From Stutzerimonas stutzeri (GTDB taxonomy: Bacteria; Pseudomonadota; Gammaproteobacteria; Pseudomonadales; Pseudomonadaceae): a stretch of DNA of 64,000 nt. The notes beneath the pieces were generated by a model. It saw only the letters and a program-made list of their open reading frames with translations, searched no databases and was not told the origin of the DNA. Positions 56,495-64,000 of this stretch are shown here, piece by piece; position 1 is the first letter of the stretch, and every line of letters starts with the position of its first letter. Position numbers and translations under genes: made by a program. The stretch spans positions 496,001 to 560,000 of the forward strand of contig NZ_PPXG01000001.1 in NCBI RefSeq assembly GCF_002909485.1, written 5' to 3'.

Positions 56495-58236
56495 TCCGCA
56501 GTCTTTTCACATTGCTGGGCCCGGCCCATAGCGCACGCCTCTACCGCTATCTCGCCTGGCTGGTGGCCAGCGCCGTGCTGCAAGGTTTGGCCGTGACGTT
56601 GCTGGTACCGATCCTGCGCGCACTGTTCGCCGATGACCTGACCACCGCCATGGCCTGGCTGGCAGGCCTGGCGGCTCTGGTAACGCTGACCTGCATCGCT
56701 CATTACCAACAGGCCATGAAAGGCTTTGCCTTGGCCCTGGTCGTACTGAGCACCTTGCATGATCGCCTTGGTCAGCACCTGGTTAGCCTGCCGCTGGGCT
56801 GGTTCAACTCGGAAAAAGTCGGACGGCTGTCCCGCAGCGCCACCAGCGGCACGCTGATGGTCACCGGCATGTTCGCCCATTACCTGGGCCCGGTAGTGTG
56901 CGGGGTGGTGGTGCCCGCCACCGTGGCCTTGACCCTGTTTGTCTTCGACTGGCGATTGGGCCTGACGGCGCTACTCTGCGCGCCACTGATCTACTTGGCC
57001 CATCGGTGGTCGGCCACCGCCATCGGCAGTAACGATGAGCGCGTCGAAGCCGCCGCCACCCTGGCCGGCAATCGGGTGGTGGAGTTCGCCCGTTACCAGC
57101 AGGTGCTGCGTGCCTTTGGCCGAACCCAGGACGGTTATCCACCGCTGCAAGCCGCCAACCAGGCTCAGCAGGAAGCTAGCGGCTCGATGCTGGCGCACAC
57201 TTTCCCCAAGCTTCTGGCCGGCGGCTTGAGCGTACAGCTGGCGTTTGCCCTGCTGGTGGGAGTGGGGATCGCCTTAACCGTCAACGGCCAGATCGACGAA
57301 ATCGAGCTGATCGCCTTGCTGGCCCTGGCGGCGCGCTTCGTCGGCCCACTGGCCGAGGCGGCAGCCCGCAGCGGTTTATTACGCATGGCTGGCAATGACC
57401 TGGAGCATCTGGCGAGCATCCTGCGCGAGCCGCCGCTTGCGCAGCCCGCGATCAGCCGCTCGCTGTGCGCCCCCGGCAGCCTGGCCTTCGAGCAGGTCAG
57501 TTTCGCTTACCCCGGCGGCCCAACGGGGTTACGCGACCTGAGCTTCCATGTACCGCCCCGTTCGATGACGGCCATCGTCGGCGCCTCGGGCTCGGGCAAA
57601 ACCACCGTCACCCGGCTGCTGATGCGCTTCTTCGATGCCACCGAAGGCAGCGTCAAAGTCGGTGGTGTGGATGTGCGCGAGCTGTCCAACGAAGCCTTGA
57701 TGGCTCAACTGTCCTTGGTGATGCAGGACGTCTACCTGTTCGACGACAGCCTGCAGGCCAATATCCGCGTCGGCAGCCCGCACGCCAGTGCCGAGCAGGT
57801 GGCAGAAGCGGCGCGACTGGCCGGGATCGATGAAATCGTCGCGCGCCTGCCGCAAGGCTGGAACACCCCGGTGGGTGAAGGGGGCGCTGCATTGTCCGGC
57901 GGCGAACGCCAGCGGGTGTCCCTGGCCAGGGCCTTGCTCAAACGCGCGCCCATCGTATTGCTCGATGAAGCTACCGCCGCTCTGGATCCGCAAAACGAGG
58001 CCTATGTGCAGAGGGTCATCGGGAGCCTGATACAACACTCCACGGTATTGGTGATTGCCCATCGCTTGCCGACCATCATGGCCGCCGATCAGATTCTGGT
58101 GCTCGATCAGGGCCGCCTGATCGAAGCGGGCACCCACGCCCAGCTGCTGGCCAGAAATGGCCGCTATGCCGGGTTCTGGCACGATCGCCAACGCGCCGGT
58201 GGCTGGCGCCTGAAAGCGCAGGTGCCAGCATGCTGA
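56491..58236 (+). CDS. Fused ABC permease-ATPase, YbtQ/PchI-like
   Basis: 581 residues. Six-helix membrane domain and an ATPase with GASGSGKTT, a canonical LSGGERQRVSLARALL signature, and IVLLDEATAALDP. The upstream partner has a slightly different signature, so the two ATP sites may be unequal. GTG start inside the previous stop (GTGA) indicates coupling. It ends the rightward iron unit and converges with the FecCD operon. Confidence 0.88.
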   Translation: MIRSLFTLLGPAHSARLYRYLAWLVASAVLQGLAVTLLVPILRALFADDLTTAMAWLAGLAALVTLTCIAHYQQAMKGFALALVVLSTLHDRLGQHLVSLPLGWFNSEKVGRLSRSATSGTLMVTGMFAHYLGPVVCGVVVPATVALTLFVFDWRLGLTALLCAPLIYLAHRWSATAIGSNDERVEAAATLAGNRVVEFARYQQVLRAFGRTQDGYPPLQAANQAQQEASGSMLAHTFPKLLAGGLSVQLAFALLVGVGIALTVNGQIDEIELIALLALAARFVGPLAEAAARSGLLRMAGNDLEHLASILREPPLAQPAISRSLCAPGSLAFEQVSFAYPGGPTGLRDLSFHVPPRSMTAIVGASGSGKTTVTRLLMRFFDATEGSVKVGGVDVRELSNEALMAQLSLVMQDVYLFDDSLQANIRVGSPHASAEQVAEAARLAGIDEIVARLPQGWNTPVGEGGAALSGGERQRVSLARALLKRAPIVLLDEATAALDPQNEAYVQRVIGSLIQHSTVLVIAHRLPTIMAADQILVLDQGRLIEAGTHAQLLARNGRYAGFWHDRQRAGGWRLKAQVPAC

Positions 58237-58332
58237 TCGGCATCCTCGGCGCCAGCGGCGATGTTTGCCTGGCCAGTGCAACGCCCTGCTGAGCCAGGGC
58301 ACTAGTCTGTTCGTGCATACGAAGCGTCGACT

Positions 58333-59394
58333 TTACAGCCCCTGGGAATGCTTGCGCCGCAATAGTACATAAAGCGCCACAGGCGCGCCGACCAGTCCAA
58401 TTACGGCATTCAAATGGAGTACATGCCGGCTCCATGGCAGGTGAGTAACCAAATCTGCGGCCAAACCCAGAACAGCCCCTGTCAGTACAACGCCGGGCAA
58501 TAGCACCCGGTGATCGGCGCTGGAGAAAATCCCTCGGGTCACCTGCGCTGCGACGAGTCCAAGGAACGCCACCGGTCCGCAGAAGGCAGTAACCAGGCCG
58601 CATAGCCACGCGGCAACAAACAGGGCGCAGCGCCGAACCCGCTGGACCGGCATGCCCATAGACGCCGCATATCGCTCGCCAAGCAGCAGAGCGTTCAACG
58701 GTTTTATCAATGCCGCCAACGCCAGTAGCCCTAAGGCCACGCCTGGGATCAACAGCCGCAACTGGTCCACCGTCGCGCCGGCGAAGCTGGCATCGTCCCA
58801 GGCCTTGAACGCACGAGCCTGATTTTCATCGATGAAGTGCATCAATACGCTGATCAGTCCAACGGCGAGATAACCCAGCATCAGCCCGCATATCAGCAAC
58901 GTGATTGAGTTCAGTCGGCTCGAGAGCACGGCCAACAGGCTAAGCAGCAGTGTCGAGCCCGCTACCGACGCAAGCGCCAGGCCGACATCGCCAAGCAGGC
59001 CAAAGCGTACGAGCAGTGCGTTGCCAGCGACGCCTGCGAAGGTGACCAGTACTGCCGCACCCAACCGCGCGCTGTGCACGATGCCCAGCACGAATGGGTC
59101 GGCCAGCGGGTTGCGAAACAGGGTTTGCAACAGCAAGCCGGCGGCCCCGAGCGCAGCCCCTGAACACATCGCATTGAGTGCTCGAGGCAGGCGGAAATCA
59201 AACAGGATATTGCGCCAAACCTCGCCGACATCCTGCCCCAGCAGCGCACCCAGCACGGCCTTTAACGGAACGGCCACCGCGCCAATGCTGAGCTCGGCCA
59301 CGAATAACAGGGCGACACATATACCGAGCCCGGCATAGGCCCATCCGGACTTTCGTGTTGACGGGTGGTGAAACTCGGCAGTGAGGTCAGTCAT
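58333..59394 (-). CDS. FecCD-family siderophore permease
   Basis: 353 residues, about nine or ten helices. It has FRLPRALNAMCSGAALGAAGLLLQTLFRNPLADPFVLGI and the late CGPVAFLGLVAAQVTR, both family hallmarks. The inner-membrane channel for ferric siderophore, probably a homodimer as only one permease gene is present. ATG overlaps the binding-protein stop (ATGA). Last gene of the leftward operon. Confidence 0.94.
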   Translation of the reverse strand: MTDLTAEFHHPSTRKSGWAYAGLGICVALLFVAELSIGAVAVPLKAVLGALLGQDVGEVWRNILFDFRLPRALNAMCSGAALGAAGLLLQTLFRNPLADPFVLGIVHSARLGAAVLVTFAGVAGNALLVRFGLLGDVGLALASVAGSTLLLSLLAVLSSRLNSITLLICGLMLGYLAVGLISVLMHFIDENQARAFKAWDDASFAGATVDQLRLLIPGVALGLLALAALIKPLNALLLGERYAASMGMPVQRVRRCALFVAAWLCGLVTAFCGPVAFLGLVAAQVTRGIFSSADHRVLLPGVVLTGAVLGLAADLVTHLPWSRHVLHLNAVIGLVGAPVALYVLLRRKHSQGL

Positions 59395-60614
59395 GGAAGA
59401 CGCCGCAGAAAAGTTGGAGGTACCGAGGTTTGCAGCAGCTCGGGGTGAAGAACTTGTACCAGCTCGGCGAGTGCCAGGTGCGGTCGAGTCATGCCGTTGT
59501 CATGCGCTGGCGATGCCCAGGTACCGATGTAGCCTTTATCGAAGGCGTAGACCTGCCCTGCCCTGGCGGCGGCAAACCAGGCGGCGCGAGGCGTTATTTC
59601 TAGCATCTGCGCCAGCGAGGCGTGGCCCGACTGCACGCCAATCCACACGGGCGCCTCGGCACCGGCTAGATAGGCCTCCTCAAAGCCCACCTGTAACAGG
59701 CTGCCGTGCTTGCGCAGACCCGACAGCACGTAATCCCCGCCCGCATCGGCGAGTAATTGAGCGCGCTGATTCAAGGCACCAAAGACTTCGAAACTGTCCC
59801 GACCAGAAGGAAAGCCAGCCATCACCGCAGGCCGCTGCCGCGCCTGTGTGGCCAGGTCCCGCCAGTGCAGATACTCGTGCTCAACCTGGGCGAACTGCTG
59901 ATTGGCTTTGGCCTCGCGGTTGACCAACAACGCCAAGAACTTGAGCCACTCAGCGCGCCCCAAGGGGTGGCCTTCCAGGTGGTCGGCCTGAGGCAACGCA
60001 CGGACACCGACCCGCTGCAGCTGGGGGTGCAAGTTGAACTGCGGATAGGCGGAATAGAAGCTCAGGTAGACGTCAGGCCGAACCGCCATGATCGGCTCGA
60101 TGTTGGCGTGCGCGTAGCCCCACAACTCCTGAATGCCGCCTGCTGCGATGCGTCGGCGTACGCTTTCGACGGTTGGGGTCCGGGTATTTTCGATGCCCAC
60201 CAGCCGATCAACGATTGCCAACTCGTCAGCCGCACCGAGCATCGCCGAGTTGCCCGTAGCCAGGCGACGGATTGGCACCTGAACCACCACAGTGCTGGCC
60301 TCGTGCTCGGGCACTGGCGTGCCGCATTGCACCAGCAGAATCTCCAGCGTCTCCCCCGTAGTCACACTTGGCCTGAAGCGCACCCGTTTGAAATGCCCTG
60401 AATACTCGACTGAAAGCTGATCGGACCAGTCGAATTGGCTGCGTTCGGGGAAGTAATCAACGTCGTCGCGGAAGTCGGATACGCAGGCTGCATCCAGATT
60501 GTGCCCGGGTTTCTCGCCCACCACCTGCGACGGGTAATACTCAAGCACCGGTGTGTCCATGCGCTCGCAACCGCTGAGCAGCATCAGGCTTAACAGCACA
60601 ACCCTGCACCTCAC
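59391..60614 (-). CDS. Siderophore-binding lipoprotein (periplasmic binding protein)
   Basis: 407 residues. Lipobox LMLLSGC at the N-terminus gives a lipid-anchored protein. The FepB/BtuF-like fold is seen in MAVRPDVYLSF, PSGRDSFEVFG, and the terminal DNGMTRPHLALAELVQVLHP. Longer than usual (about 300-350) owing to an extra N-terminal region of about 90 residues. GTG start overlaps the ATPase stop (GTGA). Confidence 0.9.
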   Translation of the reverse strand: MRCRVVLLSLMLLSGCERMDTPVLEYYPSQVVGEKPGHNLDAACVSDFRDDVDYFPERSQFDWSDQLSVEYSGHFKRVRFRPSVTTGETLEILLVQCGTPVPEHEASTVVVQVPIRRLATGNSAMLGAADELAIVDRLVGIENTRTPTVESVRRRIAAGGIQELWGYAHANIEPIMAVRPDVYLSFYSAYPQFNLHPQLQRVGVRALPQADHLEGHPLGRAEWLKFLALLVNREAKANQQFAQVEHEYLHWRDLATQARQRPAVMAGFPSGRDSFEVFGALNQRAQLLADAGGDYVLSGLRKHGSLLQVGFEEAYLAGAEAPVWIGVQSGHASLAQMLEITPRAAWFAAARAGQVYAFDKGYIGTWASPAHDNGMTRPHLALAELVQVLHPELLQTSVPPTFLRRLP

Positions 60615-61579
60615 CGTAACGCCTCGACCGCTTCGACCAGCTCGCCAAGTCGAGCGAAGACCTGTTCACGGTCCGCACTCAGCAGGCGGTAATTCCCAAG
60701 CTCGGCATGCACCGCCAGGTCCGCCGCAGCCGCCTCGTGGAAGCCGACCCGTTCCAATGCACGCAAGGCCCAAGTATGAGCTGCACCTTCACCAGTCAGC
60801 CGCACGGGCTTGCCCGTCGCCCGGGACATGCCCCATTCGCCACGCTCGGTATCGAACCGCAGGCCGGACGAGGAGAAGGCTTCCGCCAGGCTTCCGTCGA
60901 GCACCAGATCTTCCGGCGCGCCGACATGCAGGTTGCGCCGGTGGTCCAACAGCCAGAGTACGTCGGCGCAACGCAGGGCAAGATCCAGGTCATGACAGCA
61001 CAGCAGCACGGCAAGCTGCTGCTCACGTGCAAGACGCTGCAGCAGATGAAGCACCTCAATGCGCCTGGGTAGATCCAGAAATGCGGTGATCTCATCCAGC
61101 ACCAGCACCTTGGGTTCTTGCGCCAGGGCTCTGGCGAGCATGACTCGCTGCCGCTCGCCATCCGACATGGCCGCCACCGCTTTGCCGGCAAGCGCCATGG
61201 CGTCGACCGCCTCCAGCGCCCGGCAGACCTGCCTTCGGTCATCCGGCCCCAATCGGCCACTCCAGCCCAGGTGCGGATAACGCCCAAGGGCAGCCAGTTC
61301 GAAGCCGGTCAAAAGTCCCGCCTCGACCCGGTCGGTCAGCACCACGGCAAGTTGCCGGGCCCTTTCGCCTGCGCCAAGCGTATGCAGCTCAACACCATCC
61401 AGCAGCACGCGGCCACCTGTGGCTGGCTGCATACCGGTAAGGGTGCGGATCAAGGTGGACTTGCCGGCACCATTGGCACCCAGCAAACACACCAGACGCC
61501 CAGCACCAAGCTGCAGATCCAGGGGACCTATAAGCGTCTGCCCTGCGTAGCCGACGCACAACGATTCGCTGCGCAACAT
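60611..61579 (-). CDS. Siderophore ABC transporter ATPase (FecE-type) with C-terminal extension
   Basis: 322 residues. Walker A LLGANGAGKSTLI, signature MSDGERQRVMLARAL, Walker B VLVLDEITAFLDLP and H-loop CCHDLDLAL. The last 65 residues form a predicted helical extension not needed for ATPase function. ATG 61579 lies two bases after the receptor stop. The frame continues upstream within the receptor gene but has no start support. Confidence 0.93.
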   Translation of the reverse strand: MLRSESLCVGYAGQTLIGPLDLQLGAGRLVCLLGANGAGKSTLIRTLTGMQPATGGRVLLDGVELHTLGAGERARQLAVVLTDRVEAGLLTGFELAALGRYPHLGWSGRLGPDDRRQVCRALEAVDAMALAGKAVAAMSDGERQRVMLARALAQEPKVLVLDEITAFLDLPRRIEVLHLLQRLAREQQLAVLLCCHDLDLALRCADVLWLLDHRRNLHVGAPEDLVLDGSLAEAFSSSGLRFDTERGEWGMSRATGKPVRLTGEGAAHTWALRALERVGFHEAAAADLAVHAELGNYRLLSADREQVFARLGELVEAVEALR

Positions 61580-61581
61580 GC

Positions 61582-63702
61582 CTAGAACGTTGCCCCAAGG
61601 GTCAGCACCGCGGTACGTGGCGCGCCCGGATAAGTCGGCACGAAACTGCCGCCCGAATCGTAGTAACGCTTGTCGAAGAGGTTCTGTACGTTGAGTTGCA
61701 CGCGATAGCTCTGCGCCTGTCCGAATCGGTACATCAGGTTGGCGTCCCAGCGCGTATAAGACGGCAACGTAAAGGTGTTGCTGTTGTTCGCCTCCCGCTC
61801 GCCTACGTAATTGGCACCCACGCCAACGCTGAGCCCCGGAGCGATTCCGACCAGGTCGTAGCTGGTCCATAAGCTGGCATTGGTCTGAGGGGTGTTGGCC
61901 AGCCGATTGCCCTCCAGCCCCGCGTCGGTATCGTCACTGATAGTGGCGTTCAGACGGGTGTAGCTGGCCAGCAGGCGCCAGTTGGGCGTGATCATAAATG
62001 GAAGATCGATTTCCCAGCCTTTACTGCGTTGCTCACCCACCTGAATGCTGTAAGTGAACGTCGGGTCATTGGGGTCCGACACCAGCCCGTCTTTGCGACG
62101 GATGTCGAAGTACGCCAGCGTCGGTGTCAGACGACCGTCTAGCAGGCTGAACTTGGCGCCGACCTCATACTGTTCACCCTTCACTGGTGACGGCAGTTCG
62201 CCGCCCTGCAGGATGCCGTTGTTCAGCTCAGTACGCATCGAACGCGACCAGCTGGCGTAGAGCGATAGCGGGTCCACCGGCGTCCAGGTCAGCCCCACCC
62301 GTGGTGAAAAGGCGCTGAAGCTCTTTTCTGCAGGCTCGTCGAGACCGTAGAAATCATCGATTGCCGATGCCTCTATATGATCGAAGCGGCCACCAAGCAG
62401 CAGACGCCAACGCTCTTCGACACCAAAGGTCAGCTCGTCCTGTGCATAGAGCGCCCACGAATCGTTGATAAAGCGCCCCTCCCCAGCGGGCGAAAGTGCC
62501 GACGGCGGCGTGCCATACACCGGGTTGTTGAAGTCGATGAAGCTGGTCGAGCCAACGGCTGCGTCATAGTCCCACCAATCGCGACTGTATTCGGTGCCCA
62601 GCAGGATGCGATGGCCGATAGCGCCAGTGCTGAAGCGCCGGCTGACCTCGGCAAGCCCCGTGGCATCAATCTGTCGATCATGGTTGAGCTGAGGGCGTCG
62701 CGACACGGTCGGATTCTCAGGCGTCCCCCCGATGCCGCCGTTAAAGAAACCATACGAATACCAGGATGCGTCGAGCCGCGCATCGGAGACCTGCAGAGCC
62801 GTATGCAGGTCCCAGTTGTCATCAAGCGCATGATCCAAGGTCACCGAAGCCAGCTTGCTGATCGCACTGGCGCGCGTGTGAGGCTCGGCAAAGTTTCGCT
62901 CGATGGGCGCACTCAGATACAGCTCGTTGTTGCCGAAACCGCGGTCCATATCCGCGACCTTGCGTGCATATTCAAATTCGAAGGTCAGGGCCGTCTCAGG
63001 CGCCAGTTGCCAGGTCAGCACCGGTGAGATGAACTGGCTCTCGTTATCGACGAAGTCACGGAAGCTGCCGTTGTCCTGCCAGGCTGCAGTCAGGCGATAG
63101 CCCAGGTTGTCGCCCAGCGGGCCGGAGGTATCCAGCGTTGATCGGTAGAAATCGTAACGCCCTGCGCTGAAGTCAACCTGCGTACGCTGCTCGGCCAATG
63201 GTTTCTTAGTTACCAGATTGACCACGCCACCAGGCTCGAAACGCCCATAAAGCGCCGATGATGGGCCCTTAAGGACCTCGATCTGCTCGATGTTGACGAG
63301 GTCATCAATGGCCACGAAATTGGCGCGTCGTACACCATTTTTCAGGTTGGCTTCGGTGCCGAACCCGCGCAGCCGAAAACGATCATTTACCCCGCCGAAC
63401 CCGACCTGATTGGTGATGCCGGGCACCGTGCGGATGGCCTCACCAAACGTCGTTACGCCGCGATCCTCGATCAGTTCGCGGGTCACGGTTTGGATTGAAA
63501 AAGGCGTTTGCTTGACCGGTGTATCGCTCTTGTTCGCGGTGGGCGCAACCGTGGCGCGATAGCCCTGCTCGCGGGTGCCAACCACTTCCGTAGCGTCCAG
63601 CTCTATGGGATCGGGCTTGGCTTGAGCATTAGCGGCCAAAGCACAAAGTGAAATCGCACCGACAACTTTCAAACGCCGACCGAAGCCATTCGTATGGGTC
63701 AT
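61582..63702 (-). CDS. TonB-dependent siderophore receptor
   Basis: 706 residues. Signal peptide ending ANAQA, then the plug with TPFSIQTVTRELI, RFRLRGFG and VLKGPSSALYGRFEPGGVVNLV, and a barrel ending TAVLTLGATF with aromatic C-terminus. FhuA/FCT-type, so likely hydroxamate or citrate-type ligands. First gene of the four-gene uptake operon (receptor-ATPase-binding protein-permease). Confidence 0.93.
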   Translation of the reverse strand: MTHTNGFGRRLKVVGAISLCALAANAQAKPDPIELDATEVVGTREQGYRATVAPTANKSDTPVKQTPFSIQTVTRELIEDRGVTTFGEAIRTVPGITNQVGFGGVNDRFRLRGFGTEANLKNGVRRANFVAIDDLVNIEQIEVLKGPSSALYGRFEPGGVVNLVTKKPLAEQRTQVDFSAGRYDFYRSTLDTSGPLGDNLGYRLTAAWQDNGSFRDFVDNESQFISPVLTWQLAPETALTFEFEYARKVADMDRGFGNNELYLSAPIERNFAEPHTRASAISKLASVTLDHALDDNWDLHTALQVSDARLDASWYSYGFFNGGIGGTPENPTVSRRPQLNHDRQIDATGLAEVSRRFSTGAIGHRILLGTEYSRDWWDYDAAVGSTSFIDFNNPVYGTPPSALSPAGEGRFINDSWALYAQDELTFGVEERWRLLLGGRFDHIEASAIDDFYGLDEPAEKSFSAFSPRVGLTWTPVDPLSLYASWSRSMRTELNNGILQGGELPSPVKGEQYEVGAKFSLLDGRLTPTLAYFDIRRKDGLVSDPNDPTFTYSIQVGEQRSKGWEIDLPFMITPNWRLLASYTRLNATISDDTDAGLEGNRLANTPQTNASLWTSYDLVGIAPGLSVGVGANYVGEREANNSNTFTLPSYTRWDANLMYRFGQAQSYRVQLNVQNLFDKRYYDSGGSFVPTYPGAPRTAVLTLGATF

Positions 63703-63837
63703 TTTATTGTTCGCATCAAGAAGCAGACATGGAGACCTATGCCTATCGGTATAGGAAAAAGATAAAGTTACGTTATAACATCTTTGTGAACAAGCGAACC
63801 CTACTGAGGCAGACCGTGCAAGCGTTGAGGATCAACT
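63703..63837. promoter_or_regulatory. Divergent promoter of TonB receptor and terminal gene
   Basis: AT-rich 135 bases with CCTAT-CGGT-ATAGG palindrome (63742-63755) and a weak Fur-like GATAAAGTTACGTTATAAC (63761-63779, 11 of 19). Iron control is plausible but not shown. Confidence 0.4.
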
Positions 63838-64000
63838 ATGAAAGACACCCCTGCGATACCTGACAGCTACGTCGCGTGGCGACACTGCATCACCGTTGAG
63901 TGCGGCATCCCCCTGACCACCGAATTCGTCCAGCGGCGGCTGGCTGTACTGACCAATCCCAAGGAGTATGAGACGCAGCGCTTTGCCGAGGTGTACGGGC
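63838..64000 (+). CDS. 5' part of an unknown gene, runs off the window
   Basis: 54 complete codons from ATG 63838 to the window end, no stop. Begins MKDTPAIPDSYVAWRHCITV, then CGIPLTTEFVQRRL. GAGG lies 6-10 bases upstream. Not recognised with certainty; small cytoplasmic proteins of this kind occur beside siderophore genes in pseudomonads. Divergent from the TonB receptor. Confidence 0.7.
   Translation, partial: MKDTPAIPDSYVAWRHCITVECGIPLTTEFVQRRLAVLTNPKEYETQRFAEVYG

Noticed and set aside
61579-61870. Upstream extension of the FecE-type ATPase frame
   Set aside because: Lies inside the receptor gene in another frame, and the family N-terminus begins at ATG 61579.
63761-63779. Fur box before the TonB receptor
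   Set aside because: Only 11 of 19 matches to the consensus, so kept as a remark in the promoter entry and not as a site.

Overview
The window looks like a chromosomal segment of a gamma-proteobacterium of the Pseudomonas/Stutzerimonas group. The marker blocks are gacA-uvrC-pgsA followed by tRNA-Gly and tRNA-Cys, exaC-pqqABCDE-pqqH-ercA-ercS, an arsJ-type arsenic operon, and a FAN1-type nuclease. No phage, CRISPR array, complete insertion sequence or replication origin was seen. The species assignment is inference from gene order and protein similarity recalled from memory.

Layout. 1-1113 is the 3' part of ppiD. 1228-5249 (minus strand) is the most unusual part: seven tightly packed genes starting with a second PqqA-like peptide, then PqqD-like, PqqE-like radical SAM, a 32-residue one-helix membrane peptide, a four-helix membrane protein, a SerC-like aminotransferase and a DHODH-like flavoprotein. 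The last two lack residues that define the classical enzymes, so this looks like a repurposed, PQQ-related peptide-derived pathway rather than a spare PQQ operon. Divergent to it are exaC, an old-yellow-enzyme gene broken by one in-frame TAA, the complete canonical pqqABCDE-pqqH set, ercA and the hybrid kinase ercS. The exaAB and exaDE genes expected for ethanol oxidation are not in the window.

17-21.4 kb holds a ZIP-like membrane protein, gacA-uvrC-pgsA and two tRNAs. 21.5-31.4 kb has three small genes and then an arsenic island with two divergent operons around an ArsR-type operator region: arsO-acr3-permease-thioredoxin leftward, and arsC-arsR-arsC2-arsH-phosphatase-ynfA-gapdh-arsJ rightward. 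31.4-34.6 kb holds an outer-membrane channel, a RES/Xre toxin-antitoxin pair and tRNA-Leu. 34.7-45.9 kb is housekeeping: an XPD/DinG-type helicase with FAN1, hemN, a chemoreceptor with a CXXCH haem motif, galU, a glyoxalase-type protein, gor and a PCuAC copper chaperone.

46.2-58.2 kb is an iron-acquisition island: a PchR/YbtA-type AraC regulator with a good Fur-box candidate, a FyuA-like TonB receptor, a giant ABC-2 permease with a degenerate M1-peptidase-like tail plus its ATPase, and two YbtP/YbtQ-like fused ABC proteins. No siderophore biosynthesis gene is present, so it looks like uptake of a foreign siderophore. 58.3-63.7 kb is a second, classical siderophore uptake operon (TonB receptor, ATPase, lipoprotein binding protein, FecCD permease). 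The window ends inside a small unknown gene at 63838.
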